Shown one piece after another: positions 19,715 through 28,599 of a DNA stretch of 64,000 nucleotides (position 1 is the stretch's first letter; each line of letters starts with the position of its first letter). Source of the stretch: Nodosilinea sp. FACHB-141 (GTDB lineage Bacteria > Cyanobacteriota > Cyanobacteriia > Phormidesmidales > Phormidesmidaceae). The DNA is taken from NCBI RefSeq assembly GCF_014696135.1, contig NZ_JACJPP010000010.1:1-64000 (forward strand), in the 5' to 3' direction. Made by a program: the position numbers and the translations under genes. A model generated the notes under the pieces. It was not told where the DNA came from. It saw only the letters and a program-made list of their open reading frames with translations, and did not search any database.

Positions 19715-20470
19715 CTACTTCTTCAGAATCCGGTGGAGAATCTCTTGCTTGAGCCGAATCAACTCTGGGTTAGCCAGGTCGCGGGGGCGAGGCAAATTGA
19801 CCGCCACATCTAGCTCAATGCGACCGTTTTGAATCACCACGACGCGATCGGCCAGCACCACTGCCTCTTCGACATCGTGGGTCACCAGCAGGGCGGTAAA
19901 CCTTTGCTCTTGCCACAGGGTTTCAATCAGCCGCTGCATGTCTATGCGGGTGAGGGCATCGAGGGCACCCAGGGGTTCGTCCAGCAGCAAGAGATGGGGC
20001 TGCGTCACCAAGGCCCGCGCCAGGGCCACCCGCTGCTTTTGCCCCCCCGACAGCACCGTCGTCCAGTCTTTGGCGCGGTTGTCGAGGCCCACCTGCTGCA
20101 AGGCCCAGTGGCTGCGAGGGCGCGCCTGCGAACTCAGACCCAGAGAAACGTTCTCTAAAACATTGCGCCAGGGCAGCAGACGCGCGTCTTGAAACATGAC
20201 CCGCGCCTTGGCGTTCAGCCCGGCCAACCGCTGGCCATCGAGCTTGATCTCGCCGTGGGAAGGGTCTTCTAACCCAGCCAGCAACCGCAGCAGCGTGCTC
20301 TTGCCGCAGCCGCTCTTGCCGACAATGGCCACAAATTCCCCCGGCGAAATTTCCAGGGAAAAGCGATCGAGCACCGTCAGGTCGCCAAAGGCTTTGGTCA
20401 AGTTGTTGATCCAAATGTGGCTGCCGTAGGTGGTTTGGGAGTGGGTTGAGGGGGTTTGGGTGTAGGTCAT
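19715..20470 (-). CDS. ssuB: sulfonate ABC transporter ATPase SsuB (set 1)
   Basis: The 251-residue ATP-binding subunit of an SsuABC-type importer. Walker [10 protein letters not shown] (51-59), signature LSGGQ (140-144), Walker B LLLLDEP and the H-loop THDVEE are all present. The open frame continues upstream to 20587, but that extension is a proline/serine-rich translation of the spacer minisatellite, so I start at the ATG at 20470 (MTYTQTP). It is the last gene of the 17-gene organosulfur run and follows the set-1 permease after a 178-base repeat-filled spacer. Only two internal Met and one Cys (in Walker A) occur. Confidence 0.93.
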   Translation of the reverse strand: MTYTQTPSTHSQTTYGSHIWINNLTKAFGDLTVLDRFSLEISPGEFVAIVGKSGCGKSTLLRLLAGLEDPSHGEIKLDGQRLAGLNAKARVMFQDARLLPWRNVLENVSLGLSSQARPRSHWALQQVGLDNRAKDWTTVLSGGQKQRVALARALVTQPHLLLLDEPLGALDALTRIDMQRLIETLWQEQRFTALLVTHDVEEAVVLADRVVVIQNGRIELDVAVNLPRPRDLANPELIRLKQEILHRILKK

Positions 20471-20645
20471 GGGAGTGGGGAGTGGGAGGGTAGGGGGTAG
20501 CGGGTAGGCGGGTAGGGAGTGGATGGGTGGATGAGTGGATGGGTAGGGAGTGGGGGAGTAGGGGAGTGCAGGAGTAGGGGAGTGCACTTGGGCGATAAAT
20601 CAGTTCATCCACCCATCCACCCTCCTACCCATCCACTCTCCCACC
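20462..20645. repeat. G-rich minisatellite in ssuC-ssuB spacer
   Basis: Tandem degenerate copies of GGATGGGTAGGGAGTGGGGGAGTA-like units on the plus strand, then a C-rich inverted counterpart (CATCCACCCATCCACCC) at 20600-20640. On the minus strand the reading frame through it yields [11 protein letters not shown]-like peptide, which explains an apparent N-terminal extension of SsuB. Confidence 0.85.
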
Positions 20646-20648
20646 CCT

Positions 20649-21458
20649 CTACTTCAAGTTCTGACTGGGGTGCCAGGCGATGGTGATCTTCTCTAGCCAG
20701 CGCACGGAGGAGTCGGCGAGTTTGCCTAGCAGGGCGTAGAGCAAAATGGCGACTACCACCACATCGGTCTGCATAAATTCGCGGGCGTTCATGGCCATAT
20801 AGCCAATGCCGGAGCTGGCGGCAATCGTCTCGGCCACAATCAGGGTGAGCCACATGTTGCCGAGGGCGTAGCGCAGGCCCACCAGCATGCTGGGCAGGGC
20901 ACCGGGCAAAATAATTTGCGAGAATAGCTGGCGGCGGCTGAGGCCATAGACGCGGCCCATTTCAATCAGCCCGGGGTCGATGGCGCGAATGCCGTAGAAG
21001 GTATTGACGTAGATGGGAAACAGTACCCCCAGGGCCACCAAAAAAATGCGGGCTTCGTCGCCGATGCCAAACCACAAAATCACCAGGGGAATCATCGCCA
21101 GGTGGGGGATGTTGCGAATCATTTGAATGGAGCTATCAGCAAGCAACTCGGCGGGGCGAGAGACGCCGTTCAAAACGCCAAAAAAGAGGCCAATGCTGCC
21201 GCCGATCAAGAACCCCACCACGGCCCGCCAGGCGCTAATGGTCACATGCTTAAACAGTTCGCCGCTGAGGGTGAGGCGAATGGCCGCCTGCACCACCTCG
21301 GTCGGGGCGGGCAAAATGCGGCTGTTGATCAACCCGATCTGGGCCAAGACTTGCCACAGCAGAATTAGGGCGATGGGCACCACCCAGGGAATGATGTTAT
21401 CCCAGGGAACCCGGGCGAGCAGATCAGAAGGTGTATCTCTACGGTGGATGGTTTGCAT
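20649..21458 (-). CDS. ssuC: sulfonate ABC transporter permease SsuC (set 1)
   Basis: A 269-residue inner-membrane permease with about six transmembrane helices. The cytoplasmic EAA loop is ALPSMLVGLRYALGNMWLT, followed by AETIAASSGIGYMAMNARE, typical of the SsuC/TauC/NrtB family. It lies 62 bases below the set-1 SsuA and forms its channel, driven by SsuB. N-terminal region MQTIHRRDTPSDLL is cytoplasmic. Confidence 0.92.
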   Translation of the reverse strand: MQTIHRRDTPSDLLARVPWDNIIPWVVPIALILLWQVLAQIGLINSRILPAPTEVVQAAIRLTLSGELFKHVTISAWRAVVGFLIGGSIGLFFGVLNGVSRPAELLADSSIQMIRNIPHLAMIPLVILWFGIGDEARIFLVALGVLFPIYVNTFYGIRAIDPGLIEMGRVYGLSRRQLFSQIILPGALPSMLVGLRYALGNMWLTLIVAETIAASSGIGYMAMNAREFMQTDVVVVAILLYALLGKLADSSVRWLEKITIAWHPSQNLK

Positions 21459-21520
21459 GGTTCAAGCGTTGTCAGAGTATGAGTAACAACCGGGGCCGGA
21501 AAATGCGGTGTTTATACCCA

Positions 21521-22585
21521 CTAGCGTTGGGTATAGGTTTCTAACCCTGCTGTGGCGGGGCAGAGAACTTCACTGACCTCTAGTTCTTTAGGGATGGCTT
21601 TTTGGGAGTACATCCAGTCGGCACGGTCCTGTAGGTCGGTTAGCACTTGGTCAGTAAGGGGATGGATCGTTTCAACCTGCTTGCGAGTGCCGAGCTGATT
21701 GACGACGGGAAGTGCGAGGTCTGTCGATGCGCCAAAGGCCTTGGCAGCTTCTTCGGGGTTGTTGGCGGCCCAGTCGGCCTCTTTGACAATTTCGGCAAAC
21801 GTGGCCTCAACTACCGCAGGCTTTTGGGCTAGGGTGTTTTGGTGTACCACGTAGAGGCCGTAGTGGGAGGCGGCTTCGCCGGAGGCGATGGAGCGCAGCT
21901 CATGCTCTACTTCGGCGATCGCCACATTGGGCTCCCACACTGACCAGGCATCGACATGGCCCTGGGTGACGGCGGGTAGGGCATCGGTGGGGCCAAGGTA
22001 AACCCGCTCAACCTGTTCCACAGGAACGTTGGCATCGGTTAGAACTCGCAGCAAAAGGTGCTCGCCCCAGCCACCGCGATTAACCGCAACTTTTTTGCCC
22101 ACAAGGTCCTGGAGCGACTGAATGGGCGAGTCGGCAGCGACCAGGATGGCTTCAGCTTCAGGAATGGGAGCCTGGTAGGCCAGCACACAGACGGGGGTAC
22201 CCCCTACCAATCCTGAAATGCCGGGGATATCGCCTCCGGCGCTGATGTCTACAGAGTTGGCATTGAAGGCTTCTAACACCGGGGCAAAGGCGGGAAATGG
22301 CCCCACCCATTCCACCTGAATGTTTTGCTTGGCGAGTTCTGCCTCTAGCACGCCCCGTTGGCGAATGATGGGTAACAGCCCCCAGCGCACGTAGCCAATG
22401 CGAATGGTCTCAGGGGCAGCGTTGGTCGGGGCGGCGGCAGATTCGGCAGTGGAGGCTGAGGGCTGGGTGGCGTTGTCGGTCGAGGCCGCACATCCCCCGA
22501 TCGCCAGTCCTGCTACGACGACAGCGGCCAGGGTTTTGAAGGTCGACTGTTGTAGCCAAACGGTCGGTCGGTGATAGCGGGTCAT
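21521..22585 (-). CDS. ssuA: SsuA-family substrate-binding lipoprotein (set 1)
   Basis: A 354-residue periplasmic binding lipoprotein for sulfonate-type substrates. The true start is the ATG at 22585 (MTRYHRPTVW); the frame's longer upstream part is an out-of-context translation of the neighbouring monooxygenase gene. The signal peptide ends in the lipobox AIGGC (Cys32). The binding fold contains IRIGYVRWGLLPI, NSVDISAGGDIPG and LVGKKVAVNRGGWGEHLLL. Its ATG overlaps the stop of the upstream DszA-like gene (ATGA), so the two are translationally coupled, which hints that the transporter carries that enzyme's substrate. The mature part has a single Met. Confidence 0.9.
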   Translation of the reverse strand: MTRYHRPTVWLQQSTFKTLAAVVVAGLAIGGCAASTDNATQPSASTAESAAAPTNAAPETIRIGYVRWGLLPIIRQRGVLEAELAKQNIQVEWVGPFPAFAPVLEAFNANSVDISAGGDIPGISGLVGGTPVCVLAYQAPIPEAEAILVAADSPIQSLQDLVGKKVAVNRGGWGEHLLLRVLTDANVPVEQVERVYLGPTDALPAVTQGHVDAWSVWEPNVAIAEVEHELRSIASGEAASHYGLYVVHQNTLAQKPAVVEATFAEIVKEADWAANNPEEAAKAFGASTDLALPVVNQLGTRKQVETIHPLTDQVLTDLQDRADWMYSQKAIPKELEVSEVLCPATAGLETYTQR

Positions 22586-23961
22586 ACGGAAACTCCTGGG
22601 GTATAAAACTCTGGAGCAAATAATTTTGGAGCAGACAACTCCGCACCCGGTGCCCTGGGCAATGCCAGGTGATCGCGCAGGGTATTGCCGCTGTAGCTCT
22701 GGCGAAATAGCCCCCGCCGCTGCAGCTCGGGCACGACCGTTTCTACAAAGTCGATGAAGGCACCGGGCAAGTAGGCGGGGGAGATCATAAACCCGTCGCA
22801 GGCATCGGCTTGGAAGAAGGCTTCGAGCTGATCGGCGATCTGGGTGGGGGTGCCTACGATTTGGGGGATGAGTACGCTGGCCCCGTAGCGCTGGCCAATC
22901 TCGGCCAGGGTGGTGCCTTCGGCGCTGAGGTGCTGTACCAAATCCCAAATGCCGCGCATGCCCTGGATATCTAACTCTTTTAAGGGCTGGTCGAGGGGAT
23001 GCTGGGAAAAGTCGTAGTTGAGATGGTTAGAGAGGGTCGAGAGACCTACCAGGGGGTTGACCAGGTTGTTGTGTTCAGCTTGCTTTTGACGGGCGATCGC
23101 CTCGGTTTCGCCCACAAAGGGCATCGCCCCCAGCAAGATTTTGCACTGCTCGGGCGATCGCCCCTGGGCCTGCACGCGCCCCTTGAGATCGCTGTAGAAC
23201 TGCTGCGCCTGGGCCAGGGTGGGCTGAATGGCAAACACCACCTCGGCCCAGCGGGCGGCAAACTCGCGCCCCCGACCCGACGCTCCCGCCTGGATTAGCA
23301 CCGGCTTTCCCTGGGGGCCAGGCGGCACATTCAGCGGCCCCCGCGACTGAAACCAGTCGCCCTGGTGGTGGATGTAGCTCACCTTGTCGGGGTCGGCGAA
23401 GATGCCCCGCTCCCGGTCAAGCACCAGGGCATCGGTCTGCCAGCTTTCCCACAGTTGGCAGGCCACCTCTAGAAACTCATCGGCGCGATCGTAGCGCTGG
23501 TCGTGCTCTAGGTGGGTTTTGACGCCAAAGTTTTGGGCCTCGCCATCGTTCACTGAGGTGACGATATTCCAGGCGACGCGGCCATAGGTGAGGTGGTCGA
23601 GGGTGGCAAAGCTGCGGGCCACGCTGTAGGGGTGAGCATAGGTGGTGGAGACGGTGGCCCCCAGTCCCAGGTTCTGGGTAGTAGGGGCGATCGCTGCCAG
23701 CAGCGGTAGGGGATCTAGCCGCACAGCATCTTGATCGCCGTAGCGCACCCCCACATCAAAGCTGTGGCCGTAGCTCTCAGATACCGCCAGCCGATCGGCA
23801 AAAAACAGCAGATCAAACTTGCCCCGCTCCAACACCTGGGCGATTTGCTGATACGCCTCGGGCCGCAAAAAGTCGAAGCGCGACCGAGGGTGCCGCCATA
23901 GCGCGTGGCTGTGGGCCACAGGCCCCGCAATCATAAATGCCGCTAGATGGAGTTGGCGCAT
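22582..23961 (-). CDS. FMN-dependent monooxygenase, NtaA/SnaA/DszA family
   Basis: A 459-residue luciferase-like flavin monooxygenase of the NtaA/SnaA/DszA(SoxA) group, which includes DszA (dibenzothiophene sulfone cleavage) and related enzymes. Typical segments: HLAAFMIAGPVAHSHALWRH, KFDLLFFADRLAV, LDHLTYGRVAWNIVTSVND, DRYDRADEFLEV-like QRYDRADEFLEV, and VLIQAGASGRGREFAARWAE. It uses reduced FMN supplied by a reductase such as the SsuE encoded three genes upstream. Lying between an SfnB/DszC-like gene and an SsuA gene, it likely opens a C-S bond in an organosulfur compound such as a sulfone or sulfonate. The exact substrate is unknown. Confidence 0.88.
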   Translation of the reverse strand: MRQLHLAAFMIAGPVAHSHALWRHPRSRFDFLRPEAYQQIAQVLERGKFDLLFFADRLAVSESYGHSFDVGVRYGDQDAVRLDPLPLLAAIAPTTQNLGLGATVSTTYAHPYSVARSFATLDHLTYGRVAWNIVTSVNDGEAQNFGVKTHLEHDQRYDRADEFLEVACQLWESWQTDALVLDRERGIFADPDKVSYIHHQGDWFQSRGPLNVPPGPQGKPVLIQAGASGRGREFAARWAEVVFAIQPTLAQAQQFYSDLKGRVQAQGRSPEQCKILLGAMPFVGETEAIARQKQAEHNNLVNPLVGLSTLSNHLNYDFSQHPLDQPLKELDIQGMRGIWDLVQHLSAEGTTLAEIGQRYGASVLIPQIVGTPTQIADQLEAFFQADACDGFMISPAYLPGAFIDFVETVVPELQRRGLFRQSYSGNTLRDHLALPRAPGAELSAPKLFAPEFYTPGVSV

Positions 23962-24026
23962 GGGCTTTGGCCTGCTAAATCCTGCTGAGTCTTATAAACC
24001 TAAGGTCTGGCGAAATCTGCGCAGCT

Positions 24027-25232
24027 CTAGCCGTAAAAATCGGGGGTGGGTAGCTCTCGGTTGAGCGCCCAGTTGCCCACCGCGCGAATTTTGTAGTCGA
24101 CTGGGTCGTGCAGGGTGAAGGTGCGGAGGTTGCGCCAGTAGCGGTCAAAGCCGTAGTCGGCAGAGGTGGCGCGGGTGCCCATGACATCAAAAATTTTGTT
24201 GACCAGGGCCAGGCCGTTTTGAGTGACAAAGGCTTTGGCGGTGGCAATGGCCACGGCGCATTCGCCCCGCTCTTCGGCGGTGAGGGCATAGCCCTTTTCC
24301 CAGGCGGCCTGCACTAACGCGGTGGCGCGATCGGTAAGCAGGGTGGCGGCTTCGAGGGCGATCGCCATTTCGCCGTAGTGTTGCAGAATGTAGGGATCTT
24401 CGGTGGCCGATTCGACCTTAGACCCCGGCCAGGCCCGCGTCTGGCTGCGGGTATAGGATCGCGCCGCCTCAAAGGCCCCCTGGGCCACCCCCAGATAGAT
24501 GTTGGTGAAGGTGATTTGGGTGAGGCAGGAGCGAAAGGTGCGAAACACCTCATTGCCTGCGGGAGGAGCCAAGATTTCATCGGCGGCCACCCACACATTG
24601 CTAAAGCGAATGTTGCCGCTGTCGGTTTGCCGCTGGCCCATGTTGTTCCAGTCGCCCTGCACCTCAACGCCCTCGCGCTGGGTGGGCACGATCGCAATCC
24701 GAAAGCCCTCTACACCCTCCTGCACCGTGCTGAGCGGAATCACATCGGAATCGACGGAGCCGGAGCAAAAGCTCTTGGTGCCGTTGATGCGAAAGCCCGC
24801 TCCATCGGGAGTGAGAATGACTCGGCGATCGAGCGGGTTGAAGCCGTTGCACCAAAACCAGTTGTGCTGGGCGGTTTGGCTATAGTAGTGAGCCGCCTGC
24901 TCGGGGTTGCCAAACACCTGGGGTGCTACTACCCCCAAATGCTGGTATGAAAACAGGTGGGCAATAGAGCTATCCACCTGGGCAAAGCGGCGGGTAATAC
25001 GCATAGCTGTTTCCCAATCTGCCCCGAGGCCGCCATACTGGGCTGGGATCACCAGCTTCAGCAGATTGCTCTGGCGCAGGCGATCGCGCTCTGCCTGGGC
25101 CGTGCCCCCCTGGCGATCGCGCTCCACCGCCGTGGCGGCAAATTCATCGACCAGGGTATCAACCCAGGCATCGATAGCTTGCGCGTTAGCGTGAACTTGG
25201 GACTGAAGCGGAGGCGAGGTGAGCAGCGGCAT
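24027..25232 (-). CDS. SfnB/DszC-like flavin monooxygenase (copy 1)
   Basis: A 401-residue protein of the acyl-CoA dehydrogenase fold in the SfnB/DszC branch, in which flavin is used for monooxygenation rather than acyl-CoA oxidation. Diagnostic segments are VIPAQYGGLGADWETAMR, the flavin-binding GFRINGTKSFCSGS, WNNMGQRQTDSGNIRFSNVWV, and the C-terminal FDRYWRNLRTFTLHDPVDYK. It lies directly between SsuE (FMN reductase) and the DszA-like enzyme, the same trio of functions as a two-component desulfurisation pathway. Unlike copy 2 it keeps several Met and Cys residues. The substrate is unknown. Confidence 0.88.
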   Translation of the reverse strand: MPLLTSPPLQSQVHANAQAIDAWVDTLVDEFAATAVERDRQGGTAQAERDRLRQSNLLKLVIPAQYGGLGADWETAMRITRRFAQVDSSIAHLFSYQHLGVVAPQVFGNPEQAAHYYSQTAQHNWFWCNGFNPLDRRVILTPDGAGFRINGTKSFCSGSVDSDVIPLSTVQEGVEGFRIAIVPTQREGVEVQGDWNNMGQRQTDSGNIRFSNVWVAADEILAPPAGNEVFRTFRSCLTQITFTNIYLGVAQGAFEAARSYTRSQTRAWPGSKVESATEDPYILQHYGEMAIALEAATLLTDRATALVQAAWEKGYALTAEERGECAVAIATAKAFVTQNGLALVNKIFDVMGTRATSADYGFDRYWRNLRTFTLHDPVDYKIRAVGNWALNRELPTPDFYG

Positions 25233-25275
25233 AGGTAAAGATGTTGAACAATAAACTTAATGTATGGCCATTGGC

Positions 25276-25824
25276 CTAGACGGCCGTGAGCACGGCGGGG
25301 AGCGATCGCACCAATCCCTCTAGCGAACTCCGCAGGCGCGCTTCCAAATCGGGGTCGTGAAACTCAATGCCGCCCGTCTCTAGCCGCTGAAATTGCGTAT
25401 CGACTAGATACACGCCCTGGAGAATGTGGGTAGCGCCGAGCACCCCCAGCACCGGGTTGAGGGCGTAGTCGATCGCCAGCAAATGCGCCAAAGTTCCTCC
25501 AGTGGCGATCGGCAAAACCGGCTTGCCCACCAGCACCTTTTGAGGCAGCAGGTCGAGAAAGGCTTTGAGAATGCCGGTGTAAGCCGCTTTGTAAACGGGG
25601 GTAGAAATAATCACCGCATCGGCGGCAGCAACCTGGGCCGATGCCGCACTGATCGCCGTACTGTCAAACCTGGCGTGGAGCAAATCTTCGGCGGGCAGAT
25701 CGCGCACCAGCAGAATCTCTAGCTCAACCCCCTGGGTTTTCAAAATTTTCTGCGCCTCTTCCAGCACCGCGTAGGAGCGGGAGGGATGGGAGGGGCTACC
25801 GGCGATCGCAACAACTTTTGTCAT
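25276..25824 (-). CDS. ssuE: NADPH-dependent FMN reductase SsuE
   Basis: A 182-residue flavodoxin-fold FMN reductase that supplies FMNH2 to SsuD-type monooxygenases. It matches E. coli SsuE closely along its length: AGSPSHPSRS phosphate loop, PAEDLLHARFDS, ADAVIISTPVYKAAYTGILK, LDLLPQKVLVGKPVLP and ATGGTLAHLLAIDYAL. It has no methionine apart from the initiator and no cysteine at all. It lies 43 bases upstream of the SfnB-like gene, in the middle of the monooxygenase block; the other FMNH2 users in the run (SsuD and the DszA-like enzyme) are presumably also its clients. Confidence 0.95.
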   Translation of the reverse strand: MTKVVAIAGSPSHPSRSYAVLEEAQKILKTQGVELEILLVRDLPAEDLLHARFDSTAISAASAQVAAADAVIISTPVYKAAYTGILKAFLDLLPQKVLVGKPVLPIATGGTLAHLLAIDYALNPVLGVLGATHILQGVYLVDTQFQRLETGGIEFHDPDLEARLRSSLEGLVRSLPAVLTAV

Positions 25825-25906
25825 ACCTAAACCTCAAAAAAATTTGGACAATGAACGCTAACTTTCGGCTGTTTCCATCCCCCCACCCCCTACCCCTCTA
25901 CCAACT

Positions 25907-26656
25907 TCACAGCTCCACCAAATCCAGCTCTGGCGTCAGATCGAGATCACCAATCAGCTGCTCCTTTAACCGCTGAAACTCGAGACTGGTGCGGCGACGG
26001 GGGCGGGGCAAATCCACCACCAGCTCGCGGTGAATGCGGCCTGGGTGCGGCCGCAGCACGATGATGCGATCGCTCAGCACCAGCGCCTCCTCAACATCGT
26101 GGGTGACCAGCAGCAGAGTGGGATGGTCTTCAGCCCAAATATCCAGCAGGTGGTCTTGCAGCTGGGTGCGGGTAAAGGCATCGAGGGCGCTGAAGGGCTC
26201 ATCGAGCAGCAGCAGGTTGGGCTGGGTGACCAGGGCGCGGGCGATCGCCACCCGCTGCGCCATCCCTCCCGAAAGCTGTCGCGGCAGGGCCTCGGCAAAA
26301 TTGGTTAGATGTACTTTCTGCAACACCTGCGCGGTGCGCCACTGTTGCTCTAGCCGGGGCAAATCTTTGAGGCCAAACTGAATATTCTCGGCCACCGTCA
26401 GCCAGGGCATCAGCCGAGCCTCTTGAAAAATCAGCCCCACCTTTGGGTGCGGAGCGGTAATGACCTCCCCGTCGATCAACGCCGCCCCCAGGGTGGGAAA
26501 ATCTAGCCCCGCAACAATACGCAGCAGCGTGCTCTTGCCGCACCCACTGGTGCCCACCAGGCTGACCACTTCCCCCGGTTTGATCGCCAGATCAATGCCC
26601 TCTAGGGCCAGTAGGCCGTTGTCGAATTGCTTGTGGACGTTCTCGATGTAAAGCAT
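25907..26656 (-). CDS. ssuB: sulfonate ABC transporter ATPase (set 2)
   Basis: A 249-residue ATPase with Walker A GTSGCGKST (35-43), signature LSGGM (128-132), Walker B LLLLDEPFSALDAFT and H-loop THDVEEALVLSDR. It follows the set-2 permease and has no binding-protein gene next to it, so it probably works with one of the distant SsuA-type lipoproteins of the run. The start ATG at 26656 lies just below a repeat-filled spacer. Confidence 0.92.
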   Translation of the reverse strand: MLYIENVHKQFDNGLLALEGIDLAIKPGEVVSLVGTSGCGKSTLLRIVAGLDFPTLGAALIDGEVITAPHPKVGLIFQEARLMPWLTVAENIQFGLKDLPRLEQQWRTAQVLQKVHLTNFAEALPRQLSGGMAQRVAIARALVTQPNLLLLDEPFSALDAFTRTQLQDHLLDIWAEDHPTLLLVTHDVEEALVLSDRIIVLRPHPGRIHRELVVDLPRPRRRTSLEFQRLKEQLIGDLDLTPELDLVEL

Positions 26657-26733
26657 GGGCGAGGGTGGAGAGGGTGGATGGGTAGGGGGTGGATGGGTGG
26701 GAGGGTGATGGGGTAAGGCTGTAGGGGTTTAAG
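26655..26733. repeat. G-rich minisatellite in the set-2 spacer
   Basis: GGAGAGGGTGGATGGGTAGGGGGTGGATGGGTGGGAGGGTGATGG-type degenerate repetition, continuous with the 21-bp AT-rich tandem repeat that follows. Confidence 0.8.
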
Positions 26734-26796
26734 TTTTGAATTAGGAACTTTGAGTTTTGAGTTAGGAACTTTGAGTTTTGAGTTAGGAACTAAAAA
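26734..26796. repeat. 21-bp tandem repeat, three copies
   Basis: Three consecutive 21-base units beginning TTTTGAATTAGGAAC, TTTTGAGTTAGGAAC and TTTTGAGTTAGGAAC. The first two end ACTTTGAG; the third diverges at its end. The unit is followed by a further AT-rich run (ACTTAAAATTCAAAACTT) up to the stop codon of the permease gene. Confidence 0.9.
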
Positions 26797-26816
26797 CTTA
26801 AAATTCAAAACTTTTG

Positions 26817-27623
26817 TCATCCTCTTGCTCCATAGGAGTCCTGCCAGTACAGCAGGCGCTGACTGATCGCCGACAGTCCTGAATCGGTGAGTTTTCCTAG
26901 CAGCGCAAACAGCACAATGCTGGCGATGATCACGGCGGGACGGCCGGTGGTTTGGCCGTCGATCAGCAGGTAGCCCAGTCCCTGGCTGGCTCCCATGAGT
27001 TCGGCGGCGACCACAAACATCCAGCCCAGCCCTAAACCATTGCGGAGCCCGACTAAGTAAGCTGGCAGCGTAGCGGGGAGGAATACCCGGCGCACGAGCT
27101 GGAGCTGGCTGAGGCGATAGATTTTGCCGACCTCTACCAACTTGCGATCGACTCCCTGAATGCCGCTCATCAGGTTGAGGTAAACCGGGAAGAACACCCC
27201 CACCGCAATCAGCGTCACCTTCGAGCTTTCATAAATGCCCAGCCAGAGAATAAACAGCGGCACCCAGGCGATCGAGGGGATGTTGCGCAGGGCCTGCAAC
27301 AGCGGGTCTAAATAGGCATGGGCCGTGCGGGAGTAGCCCGTCAGTGCCCCCAGCACCGTCGCCACCAGGGTGCCAATGCCAAACCCGAGCACGACTCGGT
27401 AAAGGGTAATGCCCACGTGACGCAACAGCTCGCCGCTGCGGGCCATCGTCAAAATGGTCTGCAACACCGTCGTGGGGGCAGGCAGCAGATTGGGGGCTAC
27501 TAGCCCGAGCCGAGAGAGCAGTTCCCAAGCGACTACCAGTGCGATCGGCAGTAGCCAGCCCTGGAGAGAGCGAGGAATGGCGAGGCGCTGTTTGGTCGGG
27601 CGACGGAGGGAGAGGGAGGACAT
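26817..27623 (-). CDS. ssuC: sulfonate ABC transporter permease (set 2)
   Basis: A 268-residue permease with six or so transmembrane helices. EAA loop: ATLPAYLVGLRNGLGLGWMF, followed by VVAAELMGASQGLGYLLIDG, characteristic of SsuC-type importers. It pairs with the ATPase gene 160 bases downstream. The N-terminal LRRPTKQRLAIPRSL is cytoplasmic and basic. Confidence 0.92.
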   Translation of the reverse strand: MSSLSLRRPTKQRLAIPRSLQGWLLPIALVVAWELLSRLGLVAPNLLPAPTTVLQTILTMARSGELLRHVGITLYRVVLGFGIGTLVATVLGALTGYSRTAHAYLDPLLQALRNIPSIAWVPLFILWLGIYESSKVTLIAVGVFFPVYLNLMSGIQGVDRKLVEVGKIYRLSQLQLVRRVFLPATLPAYLVGLRNGLGLGWMFVVAAELMGASQGLGYLLIDGQTTGRPAVIIASIVLFALLGKLTDSGLSAISQRLLYWQDSYGARG

Positions 27624-27624
27624 T

Positions 27625-27752
27625 GGAGTGGATAGTGGAGGGTGAGGGGTGGATGGGTAGGGGGTAAGGGGTGGATGGTAGGGGGGTGAGGGTAGAGGGT
27701 GAAGCAGATTTCACTACTCATCCACTCCCTGCTCATCTACTCATCTACCCCC
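27625..27752. repeat. G-rich minisatellite between set-2 permease and tauB-like gene
   Basis: GGTGGATGGGTAGGGGGTAAGGGG-type units on the plus strand up to about 27705, then CATCCACTCCCTGCTCATCTACTCATCTACC, a C-rich counterpart. The two halves can pair. Confidence 0.8.
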
Positions 27753-28588
27753 TACCCTCCTTCCACCGAGTGAATCGCCGACACGAGTCGCTGCCGTAGG
27801 CGGATAAACTCCGGCATGGTGCGCAAGTCGCTAATGCTCATGGATTTGAGCACGTCGCGGAAGGGGTTGGAAATTTGCTGGACGATACGGCCGGGGTGAG
27901 CATGCATTACGACGATGCGGGTGGCCAAAATCATGGCTTCTTCGACATCGTGGGTGATGAAAAAGATGGTTTTTTGAGTCTGCTGCCAGATTTTGTGCAG
28001 GTGCATCTGCATCAATTCGCGGGTGAGGGCGTCGAGGGCACCGAAGGGCTCATCCATAAGCACAACTCGGGGAGTAGCGGCTAGGGTGCGGGCGATCGCG
28101 GCTCGCTGCTGCATACCTCCAGAGAGCTGATGGGGCAGACGCTGGCTGGCCTCGGTGAGTCCCACCAAGTCAAGATAGTATGCAACTCGCTGTCTGAGAG
28201 TGAAGTCGGGTTCGCCCTGCATTTTAGGGCCAAAGCCCACGTTGTCGGCAATGGAGAGCCAGGGCAGCAGGTTGGGTCGCTGAAACACAACTCCCACTTC
28301 GGCAGTGGGGGCGCTGTGAGATTTGCCGCCAATATAAACCGCCCCGGCAGTGGGGGGCTGATAGCCCGCCAGCACCCGCAGCAGCGAAGTTTTGCCGCAG
28401 CCCGATGACCCCAGCACGCAGACAAAATCCCCGGCAATGAGGTCGAGGTTAATGTTTTGCAGGGCCTCGACCCGCTGAGCCCCATGACCAAAATGCAGGT
28501 TAATATCCCGTAGGGCCACGACGACATCTTGAGACAAAGACGGGCTTTGAGTAGTAACTGGGCTGGTGGTGCGGCTAGAAAACGCCAT
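27752..28588 (-). CDS. tauB: taurine-type ABC transporter ATPase TauB-like
   Basis: A 278-residue ATPase with Walker A GSSGCGKTS (60-68), signature LSGGM (155-159), DEPFGALDALT Walker B region and FITHDVEEAM H-loop. The stretch GVVFQRPNLLPWLSIADNVGFG and the [13 protein letters not shown] region resemble TauB. It starts 11 bases after the TauA-like gene, so the two are one transcriptional unit. The N-terminus carries about 22 extra polar residues before the nucleotide-binding fold. Confidence 0.9.
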   Translation of the reverse strand: MAFSSRTTSPVTTQSPSLSQDVVVALRDINLHFGHGAQRVEALQNINLDLIAGDFVCVLGSSGCGKTSLLRVLAGYQPPTAGAVYIGGKSHSAPTAEVGVVFQRPNLLPWLSIADNVGFGPKMQGEPDFTLRQRVAYYLDLVGLTEASQRLPHQLSGGMQQRAAIARTLAATPRVVLMDEPFGALDALTRELMQMHLHKIWQQTQKTIFFITHDVEEAMILATRIVVMHAHPGRIVQQISNPFRDVLKSMSISDLRTMPEFIRLRQRLVSAIHSVEGG

Positions 28589-28599
28589 GGTTGGTTGCC

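Noticed and set aside
20471-20587. N-terminal extension of SsuB (39 residues, Pro/Ser-rich)
   Set aside because: It is translation of the spacer minisatellite; the ATP-binding fold begins after the ATG at 20470.
22586-22948. Upstream extension of the set-1 SsuA frame
   Set aside because: It is an out-of-frame reading of the DszA-like gene; the lipoprotein signal peptide begins at 22585.
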